NCBI GenBank assembly: GCA_021234155.1 | Contig: JAJEKV010000009.1 | Location: forward strand, 10,544,546 to 10,608,545 | Source: Isoetes taiwanensis | Taxonomy: Eukaryota > Streptophyta > Lycopodiopsida > Isoetales > Isoetaceae | DNA: 64,000 nt | Direction of reading: 5' to 3' | Shown: positions 10,523 to 22,287 of the stretch, one piece after another | Layout of the letters: every line of letters begins with the position of its first letter | How positions within the stretch are numbered: the first letter of the stretch is position 1 | Notes under the pieces: generated by a model | The model's input: the letters and a program-made list of their open reading frames with translations, nothing else | What the model was told of the DNA's origin: nothing | Databases searched by the model: none | Made by a program: the position numbers and the translations under genes

Positions 10523-13500
10523 TCATTCATCTTCCTCATCAGAAGACTCTGTTGTACTATCACCATGGTCATCCATTGCATCCGAGGAGTCGTCATTTAG
10601 CAGCCCATAATCAAAATCTTCTTCCTCATAATTGTTTTCACCAAACTGATCATTTTCTTCAACCTCTTCAATCATGCCTGCGGCAGTAGACCTAGTCGTT
10701 ATAGTCCTCCTTGCATTTTGTCTCCCACCACGGCCTCGTCCTCGCCCCCTTCTCCCTATAGACCTACTTCCACTTGCACTAGCTAATTCAGCGACTGCCT
10801 TGGATCTACGTCTTGTGATCCGATCAATATTCATGGCTTCTGCCTCTTCAAAATATGTTTGGGCCAATTGTGTATCAATATCAAGCAAAGGTGTGGGTAA
10901 TTCAAGAGTCTTCTCAATATCTATCTCATCAGGATTAACCTGTCAAATCAAAAGTAGCAATAAATTGGCTAATCTAGAAAATAAAGAATGAAAGAAATTA
11001 AGCAAATAATAGAACCTGCGATGGGAGACTATGGCGAGTTTCAAAGTTGCGTACAAGCCTTAAATTTTCTCGAATATATACTAACCGCTCTATTTGTTTT
11101 ACCTTCAAACGGTTCCTTCTCTTCGTATGAGTCAATGCGCGTGCATTCCAATTTCTTTCAGCAACACCAGAAGAGCAGTCCTGTGGCATAAATTACCAAT
11201 CATATAACTAAAATAAGGTCTCGTTTAAATGAGCATACATTGATATAAACAAGTAGATATACCTGCGATAATATCCTACGTGCTAAGGATGCAAGTAATG
11301 GCACAGAATCTTCGTATCTTTCCCACCAAGACACGGGCTTACACTTTGCACCATGTGACTTTGATAGCTCATTTGTAAATCTGCCAACACCATTCCTGTA
11401 CATATCTAGTGCAGAATAAACTCCTCTACAGAATAAACTCTTTGAATATATGACAACCATCCATCAGTTAACTCTTGGCTCATCATTGTCGTTTGATATA
11501 TTGGCTTCCAAAGAGGATGTAAAATGTGGGCAACCACAAGTCCAACGCTCATCAAAACATTCTAGAACTTCTTTGTACCTACATCAAAAATATAAATGCA
11601 AAATTGGTGTTACATGAAAGTGTACAACAGATTTATAACAAAATTTTAGAATGGTATAAACATGAAAAAAAAAAGATACTTTCAGAAACTCTATTATAGC
11701 AGAAATGGTGTGTTACAGCAGAATTAAAACATGTTATAAACATGCCAAATAGGGCGTTCAAAAAATTTATTATAACATAAATAAATTGATGGTACAACAA
11801 GCCACTTAAAAAACATGAATCCTTAAAAAAATCAGCAAAAACAAATAAAGAATTGACTTACTTGTGTGAGATCAAGGCCTCGCTTGAAGCTCCATTCTCT
11901 AAAACAGTTCTAGCCCTTTTCATGAACTCGTATAATAACCCCATTGTTGATCCTTCATGATCCGTAAGGCGAAGAACAGAAAATAATGGTCGCATTACGG
12001 TGATTACAAGCGAAATAGAAGGCAAAGTACTAGGATCTAGTATAATAGATTTAACCCGGACGGCATCATTCTTGCTAGAGTCCGACCAATCTCTCCAATA
12101 GTTGCTAACTACGGTTTGTTCCAAGGCACTCCAAACTCTTGCAAGCCTCTCAAGCACAATGAGAATATACCCAAACTGAGTTGCACTTGGTCTAATAATC
12201 ACAAGGTTGCAATAATGGCTGAAAATCTTTCTTGCATTCCGTTTCTTTGTAAACAGCTTGACCACCATGCTTGCTTTCTTATGGACATCATGAACCAAAC
12301 TCAACTTTCCGATATCCTCCAATAATAAATCTAAGCAGTGTGAAGCACATGGGGTCCACACAAGCTCGGGAAATTCAGCCTCTAAATGTTTTCCCATCAA
12401 GATACAATTGGCTGCATTATCAGTGACAATTTGCACTACATTTTCAGGGACCACCTCTTTTATGGCAGAAGATAATATTTCAGCCGGCCAAGCACCATCA
12501 ATAGTTATTGCTACGCTACTAGAATCAATTGATTTTCAAATACAAAGTTCCGTAACAACAAAGACACCAAAATATTGACAAGTGCACGTTTGCTCGTATC
12601 GACCCATCCATCTGAAAGAATTGTGACGCCATATTTTGGCCAAAGTGCTTTTACATTCTCAACTTTGCGTTGCACTTGCACAAATTCCTTGCGTAAATAT
12701 TTTCCCCTAGGAAATGCCAGTGTAGTTTTCTCCTATTTCTGAAAATGCAGCCAACATATTTTTCCAGCAAGACATCTTTAAAAGATTGAAGGAGAGATTA
12801 CCTTTGACGATGCATCTGACCAACATAGAATTAGCCTTCTACAAACAGCACATAAACCCCACCCTGCTCTACCCGCGTTCTCAGTTGCCCATGAAGAAGC
12901 GCAGGATCATTGCGTCCATTCGAACAGGGGCCCACCATCTTCGGCTTGAGACGGGTCGGTGGGTTGGAGAGCCGCGCCAGGACAGGCTTTGTCAGTGTTG
13001 CCCGCTGGGGGTTGTTGAGGATGAAAGCCATGCCTTCCAGAGCTGTCCAGCCTATAGTCAGATTCGGGCTCGCTACACTCTCTTGGTGCGACCTGGTCCC
13101 ATAGGCATTCATGTGTATATGTATATTTCTACAAATGCCAGCCAGTTGTTGCCGCTACGTTTTTCCCTCCTAAGGGGGTTAATCCGGTAGCAACGGGCTT
13201 GCTGCACCCGTGTAATTTAGGTCCCATAGGCCGATTGGCCTCCGCGGACGATAAAAGAACCTTCCTTCCTTCCTTCCTTCCTTCCTTCCTTCCTAATCAT
13301 TGTAGCAGCATTTAATGCCTTCGATCCCTTCTTGAAGGTGCTTTGGCTAAAACTTGATGTCTTTTTAGGAGCAGCGGCATTAGAGTTATGTGATTGCGAA
13401 ATAGAGGCATCATTTGCATAAGCAGCAACACCCACACTACTTGATGCTTGTGGCTGAAATCCCATGTCAATGGAAGAAGATGCCAGGCCAGGAGTATGAC

Positions 13501-13842
13501 CACCACCAATGGGCTCCTCGACCTCATCCTCGTCATCCAAATCAACTGTCTCTGCTTCTCTAGAACGTTTTTAGTCCCCATATTTTTTTATTCTCCAAGT
13601 GCCTCCTGATAAACTTCTGGAGGTACATGTTCACATGCTGATTTTCCATAACCTGGTTTCCCAGCAAGATGAGCAACAAGACGTGTCTTCGTTCCCGTGC
13701 AATAATCATCGCAAAAAATACAGTTCCAACTATAAACTCCAGCTGATCCTGTATCTTTTCTATTCTTGGTATATTTATCCACGTAACTTGCTTTTCTCTT
13801 TTGCCATCGTGATGAAAAGTATCTGACATGCCAAGGCATCAA
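10523..13842 (-). mobile_element. hAT-family DNA transposon, transposase region
   Basis: Minus-strand exon-like blocks follow the usual order of a plant hAT transposase. A BED zinc finger is at 13842-13588 (WNCIFCDDYCTG ... HLAGKPG). A Ser-rich linker is at 13540-13295. A DUF659-like part holds TILSDGWVDTSKRALVN (about 12655-12590). A central region with HCLDLLLEDIGKLS spans 12454-11858. The C-terminal dimerisation part is PVSWWERYEDSVPLLASLAR (11335-11280) and AERNWNARALTHTKRRNRLK (11165-11105). An Arg/Gly-rich and acidic tail ends at 10523. Introns with plausible borders separate the blocks. A LINE sits inside (12.8-13.3 kb) and frame breaks occur, so the copy is dead. Confidence 0.85.
12786..13294 (+). 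mobile_element. 5'-truncated LINE inserted in the hAT element
   Basis: The + strand encodes the end of a LINE reverse transcriptase protein: LYPRSQLPMKKRRIIASIRT, then a CCHC knuckle (RLCQCCPLGVVEDESHAFQS followed by CPAY). A non-coding tail ends CGGACGATAAAAGAAC plus about seven TTCC units (13259-13294). The element breaks the hAT frame after AATMIR. The left border is near 12780-12800; I did not find a clear target duplication. Related 3' ends occur at 2.2, 16.8, 24.5, 32.5 and 43.0 kb with different short tandem tails. Confidence 0.85.
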
Positions 13843-13904
13843 AAGTCAAGACCAGAATAAATAAATAAAGAAATACAACTAGAATTAACCGAAGAATTAA
13901 TAAC

Positions 13905-14005
13905 TACAACTTAGAACCAACATTAACATAGAACCAGCATCAACTACAACTTAGAACCAGCATCAACATAGAACCAGCATCAACTACAATTTAGAACCAG
14001 CGTTT
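13905..14005. repeat. Short tandem array, 'TAGAACCAGCATCAAC'
   Basis: About four imperfect units of 19-25 bp repeat TTAGAACCAGCATCAACTAC-type sequence just upstream of the hAT BED exon. The array ends in a 20-base string (14000-14019, GCGTTTTTTAACAACATTGA) that recurs exactly at 14949-14968. Confidence 0.7.
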
Positions 14006-14019
14006 TTTAACAACATTGA

Positions 14020-14583
14020 AGTAAATTATCAATTATAAATGTAATAACTTTATTAACTTACTTCTGCCAACTCTAGTTGAACAAGAACTATGTCCGCTTC
14101 AAGGACTATCTGCCCAACAAACTATGTTAACAAATTAATGGAATTGTGTAGCTAAATAATTAAGAAAAAGCACCATCTTCTAGCTGAACAGTTGAACAGA
14201 AGTACCTTTTTAATGTCCACATTTTTTGCAAATGCATGAACGCCCACTTCAAATTCAACTGCAATCACTAGAAACTTCATAGAATTATTAACAGAATGAA
14301 ACAGAGTATTCAAAGTTATACTTTGCATAAGTCATTAAGTCCAAGAGAGAGAAAAGCATCTACCTTATAAGTAAAACCCTGGCTAAATCGTCTTGGGTGA
14401 ACAGGTCCAGGGTAAACAGCCTTGGCTAAATCGTCCAAGGTATTTCTGATCTGTTCTCTCATCTGCGATGGAGCTACTGTGGAATGCAAATCAACCACAC
14501 TAGTAAGCTTTTCTAAACACTAAAGCTAAGCCTAAAGAATAAACCTTGAAAGCCAAATTACCTTGAAGCTTCATGCAGCCATA
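14020..14583. other. Probable 5' region of the hAT element
   Basis: No gene is supported. Sequence lies between two copies of the GCGTTTTTTAACAACATTGA string, one of which may mark the transposon's outer region. On the minus strand a short frame at 14498-14316 is open but resembles nothing I know. Confidence 0.3.
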
Positions 14584-14681
14584 GATATGCTCTTGTTCCC
14601 TGCTATGCTACAGAGGAAGCATTGGCGAGTTAGATATGCTCTTATTCCCTGATATGCTACAGAGGAAGCATTCTTTGCTAT
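14584..14681. repeat. 49-bp tandem duplication
   Basis: Two near-identical units start AGATATGCTCTT and include GCTACAGAGGAAGCATT. Nearby, CCACAGGGAGAATCGG occurs twice (about 14716 and 14772), so 14.58-14.83 kb is built from small local duplications. Confidence 0.75.
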
Positions 14682-15187
14682 CAATAGAATCGATGAGGCT
14701 ACAGGGAGTTCTTTGCCACAGGGAGAATCGGCCACAGACAATCGGCCATAGACAGACAGGAAGTTTTCTGCCACAGGGAGAATCGGCTACAGCCAGACAG
14801 CGGCCACGGGAAGGTTTTGCCACAGAATTCTTCGCTGCCCTAACCCCTAAACGTGCATGAAAATATAAAATTTGTTTTTTGGACGAAAACATAAAAAACC
14901 TCATAAATACGTACGGATTTTTAAAAAAGTATTTTATGAATAAAAATCGCGTTTTTTAACAACATTGATTCTAATATATAAAGCATGTCTTTGAAGTGCC
15001 TTGCCTTAACCCGTATCATCTGGTAGAGAAGCAAATCCAGTTCTTGACGTTTTTGAATCATGTTCCAGACCAAATCCTTATCATTTGCCAGCCCATCTGC
15101 ATATTGCTTTTCTAGCCTTCGAATTTCTTCCTAACACGCCAGCATTTGGTCTTCCTTTTTTTATTCCCATACACTCAATTGATGCGT

Positions 15188-15340
15188 TTTGTTGATCTCA
15201 AACCTATCTTTCTGCCAATGCTTCTGGAATTACAACCTTTCCACGTGCTATTGGAGCAACTTTTGAATGTTTTAAAAAATCATCTGAATATACAGAGACT
15301 TAGATATAAAGCTCCTACAAGCTTTGGGTTCATCAGCTCG
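15188..15340. repeat. Dispersed direct repeat, copy 1
   Basis: Matches 16258-16405 (CTATCTTTCTGCCAATGCTT, GCAACTTTTGAATGTTTTAA, CTACAAGCTTTGGGTTCAT). The two copies flank the inverted-repeat element at 15.4-16.0 kb. Confidence 0.7.
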
Positions 15341-15410
15341 GCTTCTGGATCGAGATGCCCGCAGGAGTGCCTACTCACAAGCCACGCCACGCCATGACAC
15401 AATGTGATAT

Positions 15411-16034
15411 TTAACTCTAAGTTCGTAAGATGTGCGCATCTTAAAATAAGATGCTTAGATGTAGATATGTGCGTATCGACACCAGCATCTGACATAGATG
15501 CTTCACCTTATTTTTTCAAATTTTTTTTTTTTTGCCAAAAACACTTTGATTAAGTTGTCTGGTACTGTTGACCCTAAAATAGGTGCAGTTTGTTGCCTTT
15601 TTGGCCTCTTGTAACCATTTTCTCTTCAAAGCTCTTTGTTGACGATGGGGCAGGCAGCAATCCGGTTCTGTAGGGTCTATATGGAGGTCGATAGTTGGGC
15701 CAGAAGTTGGCATTTGGATTGGGAGGTCAGCAACAAAGAAAAAGGGTCTGTTGCAGCCGGTCAGGAGGCCTGCAACAAGGCAAAAGGATTTGCAGCAAGA
15801 AACCTGTAATAACAAATTTGTAACAATGTTCTCTTCTATTATTCATATATATTCTGTGTTTTAGTTTTAAAAGTCTCTATAGATCAAAGGTATTTGGCTG
15901 CAATGGAGTAAAGGTATTTTTCAATAGTTTAATTTGTTTTTAAATGCATCTTAAAACTGAGATGCTTCGATGCTTTAGATGCTTTCGATGTGTCGCATCT
16001 GACGCATCTCTCTTAAGATGCTTTTGAACTTAGA
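15411..16034. mobile_element. Non-autonomous inverted-repeat element
   Basis: The left end reads TTAACTCTAAGTTCGTAAGA; the reverse complement of the right end reads TTAAATCTAAGTTCAAAAGC. Both subterminal parts are rich in GATGC and GCATC words. A poly-T run (about 15522-15533) and a Gln/Cys-rich open frame on the minus strand lie inside, without known domains. The TTAA at both ends may be the target duplication. Class undetermined. Confidence 0.45.
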
Positions 16035-16257
16035 TTTAACTTAAGACGCACATATCGAGCTTACAATCTGGACGTTGATAATCTTTCACCTAAATATGCA
16101 ATGAATAAAAGGGCTTTTTAGGAATTGTGAATGTGTTTAGGCAATGTTCAAGAAAGATGATTCAAAAATTCATGGTTAAACACGTTCCCACCACAACAAG
16201 AAGAAAACTTTGAGAGCCTTTATAAAGGTACCTTTTTGTGTGGTCATATTCCTTTGC

Positions 16258-16405
16258 ATGGAAAACCTATCTTTCTGCCAATGCTTCTCGAATTGCTATG
16301 TACAACATTTCCACATGCTATCCAAGCAACTTTTGAATGTTTTAAAAAATTATCCAAATTTACAGAGACTTAGATATAAAGCTACTACAAGCTTTGGGTT
16401 CATTA
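16258..16405. repeat. Dispersed direct repeat, copy 2
   Basis: Second copy of the block at 15188-15340, with a small internal insertion (GCTATGTACAACA). Confidence 0.7.
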
Positions 16406-16751
16406 GCTTCATTCGAAGGGGGCATACATTTTATTGTTACGTATTAGTTTTGCTTTAATTTTTATTTTTTATGATAAAAATAAAGCCCACTGCATCAAAT
16501 TATTGAAGATGATTGCAGTAGTGGAAAAACATGGCAAAACAAAGCTACGAAGAAAACAGACAAAAAAAGGAAAATGACCTATAAACCTGCAAATTTTTTT
16601 GCCTCCAGAATTTGAAGGCCAACTTCCATTCCAGGATGAATGGTCAGGTTACATGGCCTCACTAGATTTACCCTCAACAAAAAATGGTGACTCAACTTCC
16701 ATGTTGTTTTGATAAAGTTTCTTGGAGGGATGATAAAACTAAAGTTCAGTA

Positions 16752-16816
16752 CTTGAATAGAGTAGAATATAATAAATTTTTTTTTAACATCCATAAACAT
16801 GAATAGACGATGATGG
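16752..16816 (-). mobile_element. LINE 3' end fragment
   Basis: Minus strand: CATGTTTATGGATGTTAAAA followed by T/A-rich sequence and ATTCTACTCTATTC. It matches the fragment at 2154-2205 more than the 13.2-kb copy. Confidence 0.45.
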
Positions 16817-17817
16817 TGCGGATGCTGTAAATTTTAACGCTAACTATAGAGCAAATTTTTAGTTTCTAAAAACAGACTTTTATTGTTGTTTTGTGACAAT
16901 AGAAGATGTTCTACAAATATTTGTAGGATTTGGCATATGATTTGCTAAATTGAATTTTAAGTTCTATGTTAAGTTTCTCATAGTGATGCCTTTGTTAGTA
17001 GAAAGTCAATAGTATTATCTCCCACTTTTGGTCATTAAGAACTTTGCATTGCTTTGCATTTACTCCATAATTTGTAATAGATAAGGCATTCATTCAATGC
17101 TATTAGGTATACTACACGAGAACATAGCATTGAAGTTTTGGTACGAAGTCCAAAATATAGTTTGATATAGTTGTAGATAAACATGGTGCTGTCTAGAATA
17201 TTCAAATGCCATATGACCATCTCAAATTCAAGTACATGTGCCTTAGTTCTTTTGGTTATAATAAAAAGCTTTAGATTCCCTAGGCATAAAAGGCACTTAC
17301 ATGTTACTTGGCCTTACTTGGCCATGTGATGAGCAACAAACACGACCGTAGCTTCATGTCTATATTTTATCAACTACTTTACAATTGTTGTAGATTGTCC
17401 CTAAAGCATGTCAAACAAATAAGCATTCAAATTAAGATGGTGGAGAATAGAAACCACCAAAGAATCTTGCATTGTCGGTCACATAATGGGTTAACATAGG
17501 GCCATTGTTCTGTCACACAGATGGTTAATATATGGTCATTGGTTGCAAGCACTATCAGACAACTTTGCATCTCGTGAGTGCTGAAACTTATCTCCAAAAC
17601 CTTTATTCGTTAAACAATTCACATATTCTAATCTCAATAACCAATATACAAATTCCAGTTCATTAAGAAGGTCAGGGGGAAGATGTAGCTTCACGTCTTA
17701 CCTTATCTTTAAGCACGACGATCAAAATAACCATTAATACAGTATACAGACATAGGGATTTGTCGATGAATATACTTATTGTCTACACATAATCACCTCC
17801 AATTTGACTTATGCAGG
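16817..17817. other. Non-coding stretch
   Basis: AT-rich sequence with no supportable gene or repeat. Confidence 0.4.
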
Positions 17818-17985
17818 GGCAGAGGCTAGATACGGATGATGAGTCAGGATTGGCCAGTGCATAAGATTGTTTCATGGGTAGATAATGGTTGAGTTCAGGC
17901 ATATGCTAGATGCGGACGATGAGTCAGAATTGGCCAGTGCATGGGGTTGTTTGATGGGTAGATAATGTTGGAGTTCAGAGGCAGA
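17818..17985. repeat. Two-unit tandem repeat, about 81 bp
   Basis: GATGAGTCAG(G/A)ATTGGCCAGTGCAT and GGGTAGATAATG occur once in each unit. The repeat lies about 560 bp upstream of the hydrolase start. Confidence 0.7.
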
Positions 17986-18547
17986 GACAGTTGGATAGAT
18001 GGGAATCCATGGAGAGGAGGATCTAGCTGAAGTAGTTGGTTCTAGACCTTTAGAATATGTGGCAAACAAATGTCCAAAGATCCTTCTTGTTGTTTGGCTC
18101 TAAATAAGGTTAGTTGAGTTGGGGGACCACCCTAAAATAATGCCATATGCTTGTGGGCAAACTTTCGGTCCTTTGGCATTTATCCTCCGGTTATTATATC
18201 CACCCTTTACCAAACGGATAATTGCCTTGCCCTTAATGCCTTGGAATATTGAGAGCTTGGACATGGAGTCGACCGGAAAGTATCTTACATGCCTCCCATT
18301 TTGAGGTCCTTCCCTTTCACCCCAATGCTTTCTTATATCCCGGCTGCCCAGGCTTTGAATCGTGTTTTTCTAATAGGTTATCGCATCTCTTTTGGTGATT
18401 GCATTGGATCGCCTTGTTCCTTCTTTCAATTGTGGTTTCAGAATAATTTTTAAGCTTCCGATGATTTGCATTCTGAAAATGCTCTGTATCTATAATCGGA
18501 TGATGATCCAGGTGGTTGTGAATTGTAATTCGCGGTGAAGTACCAAT

Positions 18548-21123
18548 ATGGAGGAGAGGGAAAAGCGTTTTGATGATTTAGATCCATTTACTGATAGTGG
18601 GTATCGGAGTTATGTCACTCCATGGGAGCAAAACATGTTTTGGGATACAGACATGGGGCTGGGGACGGCAGGGGATGATCCTCGTGTAGAATCACCATTA
18701 CAGTTCCTGGCATCTTCTTGGCGTGGTGCAAAAGCAGAAACAGTTAGAAAGATTGAAATGCTGAAGCAAAATCTTATTGGATACTGTAAGGGACTCATTT
18801 ATAGAGTTGACCACGGCCTAAGGTCGTTTATGTTGAAGCCCTGGAAAGACGGCTATGGAGGATCAAGAGCTCCTGATAAGCACATTAGGGTAGTTACTAA
18901 GAAATACAGGCATGATGAGTGCAGTTTTGTCTTGGCCTGTACCGTTCTGGTTCTTTTCACATTCTCAATAATTGCAGGCAAGTTGATTATAATTTTCAAG
19001 TAGACGTATGCTTGCCATTCGTATCAATGATGTAGATGTTTCTATTTCCTCCCTGTATGACTATGAGTTATATTCTAAAGTTCAAGAATGTAGGATTATT
19101 AGATGCCAATGCAGCACCACAAGAATTCTAATTTCTCATCTGCTTGGGAAGTCAGCCCCTCATAACGATTCTGTGTTCTAGAAACATTAGGATTATCCTG
19201 CCTGTGAGCTACAGTAACCGGACCACTTGTAGGTACCTTACAAACAGAGCTGCAGTCATTTCTCTGCCTCTTTTCTGCCTTTAGTTATATGTATTCTTCG
19301 TATACAACTTTCAGGCTTGTTATTCTGCATTTTAGAGCCTTCCAATATGGAGTATTGGGCCTTGCAAGATAATAGTGAGAAAGAAGTCTCTTTAAGTAAA
19401 CCAGTAGTAGAACCAGTATTATGGTAGATAGTAATAGTATCATAATAGTAAAATGTTTTGAGATTTCCCATTTTACTTTGAAACTTGCAGGTGTTACAGT
19501 TTATGTACAGAAAAGTAGCTCAAGGAAGAATGTGGATGCGCCACATTTTAGTGCAAAGCGTGTCCAGCTTGAGGACGGCCGATATGTAGCATATGAGGAA
19601 CAAGGGGTCTGTGCAGAGAGAGCAAGATACTCAATATTAGTGGTCCATGGTTTTCTCTCTTCCCGTCTTGCAGGTTATAATAATTGCTTGCTTTTTATTC
19701 ATAATTATGGTTTGTGTTTGAGAACTAAAAGTAACTTCTACCGTTTCTAGGTATTCCTGGCATTAAAAGTTCATTGCTTGAAGAATTTGGGGTGCGTCTT
19801 GTCGCTTATGATTTACCAGGATTTGGGGAAAGTGATCCTCATCCAGGCAGAAATTATACAACATCTGCAAATGACATGGCAAGCATCGCTGATGCATTGA
19901 ATCTAGGGGAAAGATTTTGGGTTCTTGCTCATTCTGGCGGTGGTCCACATGCATGGGCTGCTATTAGATATATTCCTGAGAGGCTATCAGGTATGCCATC
20001 TCTTGTTTAATGTACTATTTCTTCTTTTCTGAAATGCAATGCAATTTACAGTAGACTGACTATCAATTACACCAATTTTCCTTATCTAAACTCCTGGATT
20101 GGTGATTCAAGAAATTCCCTATTACGTTGGTCACAAAGTTTTATGAAATTTGTAATGTCAATGATGGCTTGATATTAGCAATTGTAATGCAGGAGTTGCA
20201 ATGGTTTCACCAGCAGCAAGCCCTTATGACAGGAGTATGTCTAAGCATGAACTGAACAAAACCTGGAGCCATTGGAGACTTCGCAGGAAGCTGTTGTATT
20301 TCATTGCTCGCCATTTTCCTTCAATTTTACCGTCATTTCTTCGTAGGACACTTGTGAAGAAAATAAGACGATTCACACGAAGCATATATGCCACAGTTGG
20401 AAAGAAGGTCAGTTCTTTGCCTTTCTGTATTTTTCCCAATCTCTTTTCTAATTCCAGGAAATTATGTCATGAAATATGCTTATGCAATATCGGCAAATTC
20501 AGGATCAAGCTCTTTTGGAGAAAGAAGACTTTAGGAGATTCTTAGAAGCTGATTTACTTGAATCCATAAGACAGAGTAATACAACAACCTTAGCAGAGGA
20601 ACTAATTTTGTTGGTAAATAACTGGGGTTTTGGATTACGGGATCTGCGTCTGAAGGTACCAGAAATAAAAGGCGTATTGAAAAAACTTCGTTTCTTCCTG
20701 GGTAAGGAGACGGTTGAACTTGAAGGATTTCAACAGCCTGTTCATATTTGGCAGGTGAATGCCATAGAACCCTTGTTCCAAGATTTAATTTTTTCTTTTT
20801 TGTTCATCAAGTTGAGTTGATAGTAAAAGGTTTGATCATGAGGCTTCATTCTGCAGGGAACAGATGACAACATAGTTTCTGTAGCAGTAGGTGATTATGT
20901 GAAGAAAATTTTGCACCATATAAACCTCCACAAGTTAGACAAGGAAGGCCATTACTCATGGTTTTGTTTCTGTGATGATTGTCATAGAGATCTCCTGCAA
21001 ACTCTTTTTGGCAGTCCAGAAGGACCCAAGGACCTAACGAAATCCCCCACGCTTTTAAGCACAACTAGAGACTCCCTATTGGAGGAAGCAAATCCCATGC
21101 GCACACTTGTTCAAGTGGCATGA
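18548..21123 (+). CDS. Alpha/beta-hydrolase with N-terminal membrane anchor, six exons
   Basis: Exons are 18548-18977, 19491-19673, 19751-19990, 20193-20407, 20503-20754 and 20857-21123; together they encode 528 residues. All junctions keep phase. The first intron starts CAG|GCAAGT, a GC-AG type donor; the others are GT-AG. A hydrophobic segment at about 126-144 (SFVLACTVLVLFTFSIIAG) probably anchors the protein. The fold is seen in VVHGF (oxyanion hole, 194-198), PGFGESD, and HSGGG with nucleophile Ser266. Candidate acid and base are Asp443/444 in GTDDN and His472 in EGHYSW. It matches the plant alpha/beta-hydrolase superfamily group of similar length; the substrate is unknown. No sign of decay. 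Confidence 0.9.
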
Positions 21124-21526
21124 CAATCGTAAGGACTTGCATGTGTAACTAGCCAACCAATGCACTGTACAATTGTTCGCAAGATATAAATCAGTGCTTA
21201 ACAGTGTATACTGGGATTTTGGTCTACTTTCTATTTTGCTGCCTTAAAAGAACAAATCATATCACTGTATGCTAAAAAGAATTGGACAATATTACTAAGT
21301 AGAATAGGCATGAGAAACAAAGAGATTGTTATTATAACATACGTGCAAATTATTGGCTAGCCATCGACTGAATATCCAGGGTATATTGGGATATGCGTAA
21401 ATTGTCGCAATCACGCGTTCAGCAAAGTCCAAAACATGTAGGTGATGTCAAACTAAATTCCACGATATGGCTAGTATAAGTTACGGGAAGTATGATGCAG
21501 ATATATCAACTTAAAATATTGAGAAC

Positions 21527-21608
21527 GTCGCTTTGGCCGAGTGGTTAAGGCGTGTGCCTGCTAAGTACATGGGGTTTCCCCGCGAGAGTTCGAATCTCTC
21601 AGGCGACG
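21527..21608 (+). tRNA. tRNA-Ser (anticodon GCT)
   Basis: The acceptor strands GTCGCTT and AGGCGAC pair (one G-U). A-box TGGCCGAGTGG and T-arm GAGAGTTCGAATCTCTC are standard. The anticodon loop CTGCTAA gives GCT. A long variable arm (GGGG/CCCC) marks class II Ser. No intron. A T4 and a T8 run (21621-21633) can terminate Pol III. It lies between the hydrolase and the tetraspanin. Confidence 0.95.
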
Positions 21609-21639
21609 ATGTTTCATTCGTTTTATTTTTTTTACTATC

Positions 21640-22287
21640 GAGCGACGACGTTCCTTTATTTTATATGTTCTCTAAGTTTTCTCGCAAAAATTTTGAGAGC
21701 GATCTTAGTATTTGGTAGAAACTTTTCTTAGCGCGGGTGTAGAATTTGGTGTAGCTTTCCACTTCGGAGATGCAACTGCCAATGAAATGGGGACAAACTA
21801 AAAGTTAAAATGGCAATGCATTTTGGCTTCTTTTGCAACATATTTTGGCTTTTTTTGCAACAATAATGGCCGACTAAAGGTGTTGCATGCCAGGAATGAC
21901 ACCCAAATGCACCTTTTCTAAAATTCTTTGGGCTAGATATTTGGCAAACGAAACAGCATCTTAGAAAAGAGGCTATTTAGTACTGCACATCAACGACTCT
22001 TTCCCACATGGACCACATGGGAAGGACTATTCTTGGCTTTCGGCCCTCTATAGAATCTATTATTGATTCCCAAACTCATATTAATCTGAACAGAAGTTAA
22101 ATCCACAATTCATATTCATCTCCACAAAAATTACACAGTAATCTGTACAGCAATCAGATTAAACCAAAGTAATCTGCTGATCAAATTATATACTGATCTA
22201 TGCAAATAATCTCATCAACTGATCAATCTATGCTGCTGTTTAAGTCTGCATCTAAAAATATAGTAAATTACAGCACACTGCATAGCT
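21640..22287. other. Non-coding stretch after tRNA
   Basis: Just downstream (about 21642-21666) 'GAGCGACGACGTTCCTTTATT' type sequence partly repeats the tRNA 3' end and its flank. The rest up to the tetraspanin stop holds no gene; its last part is probably the tetraspanin 3' UTR. Confidence 0.4.
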
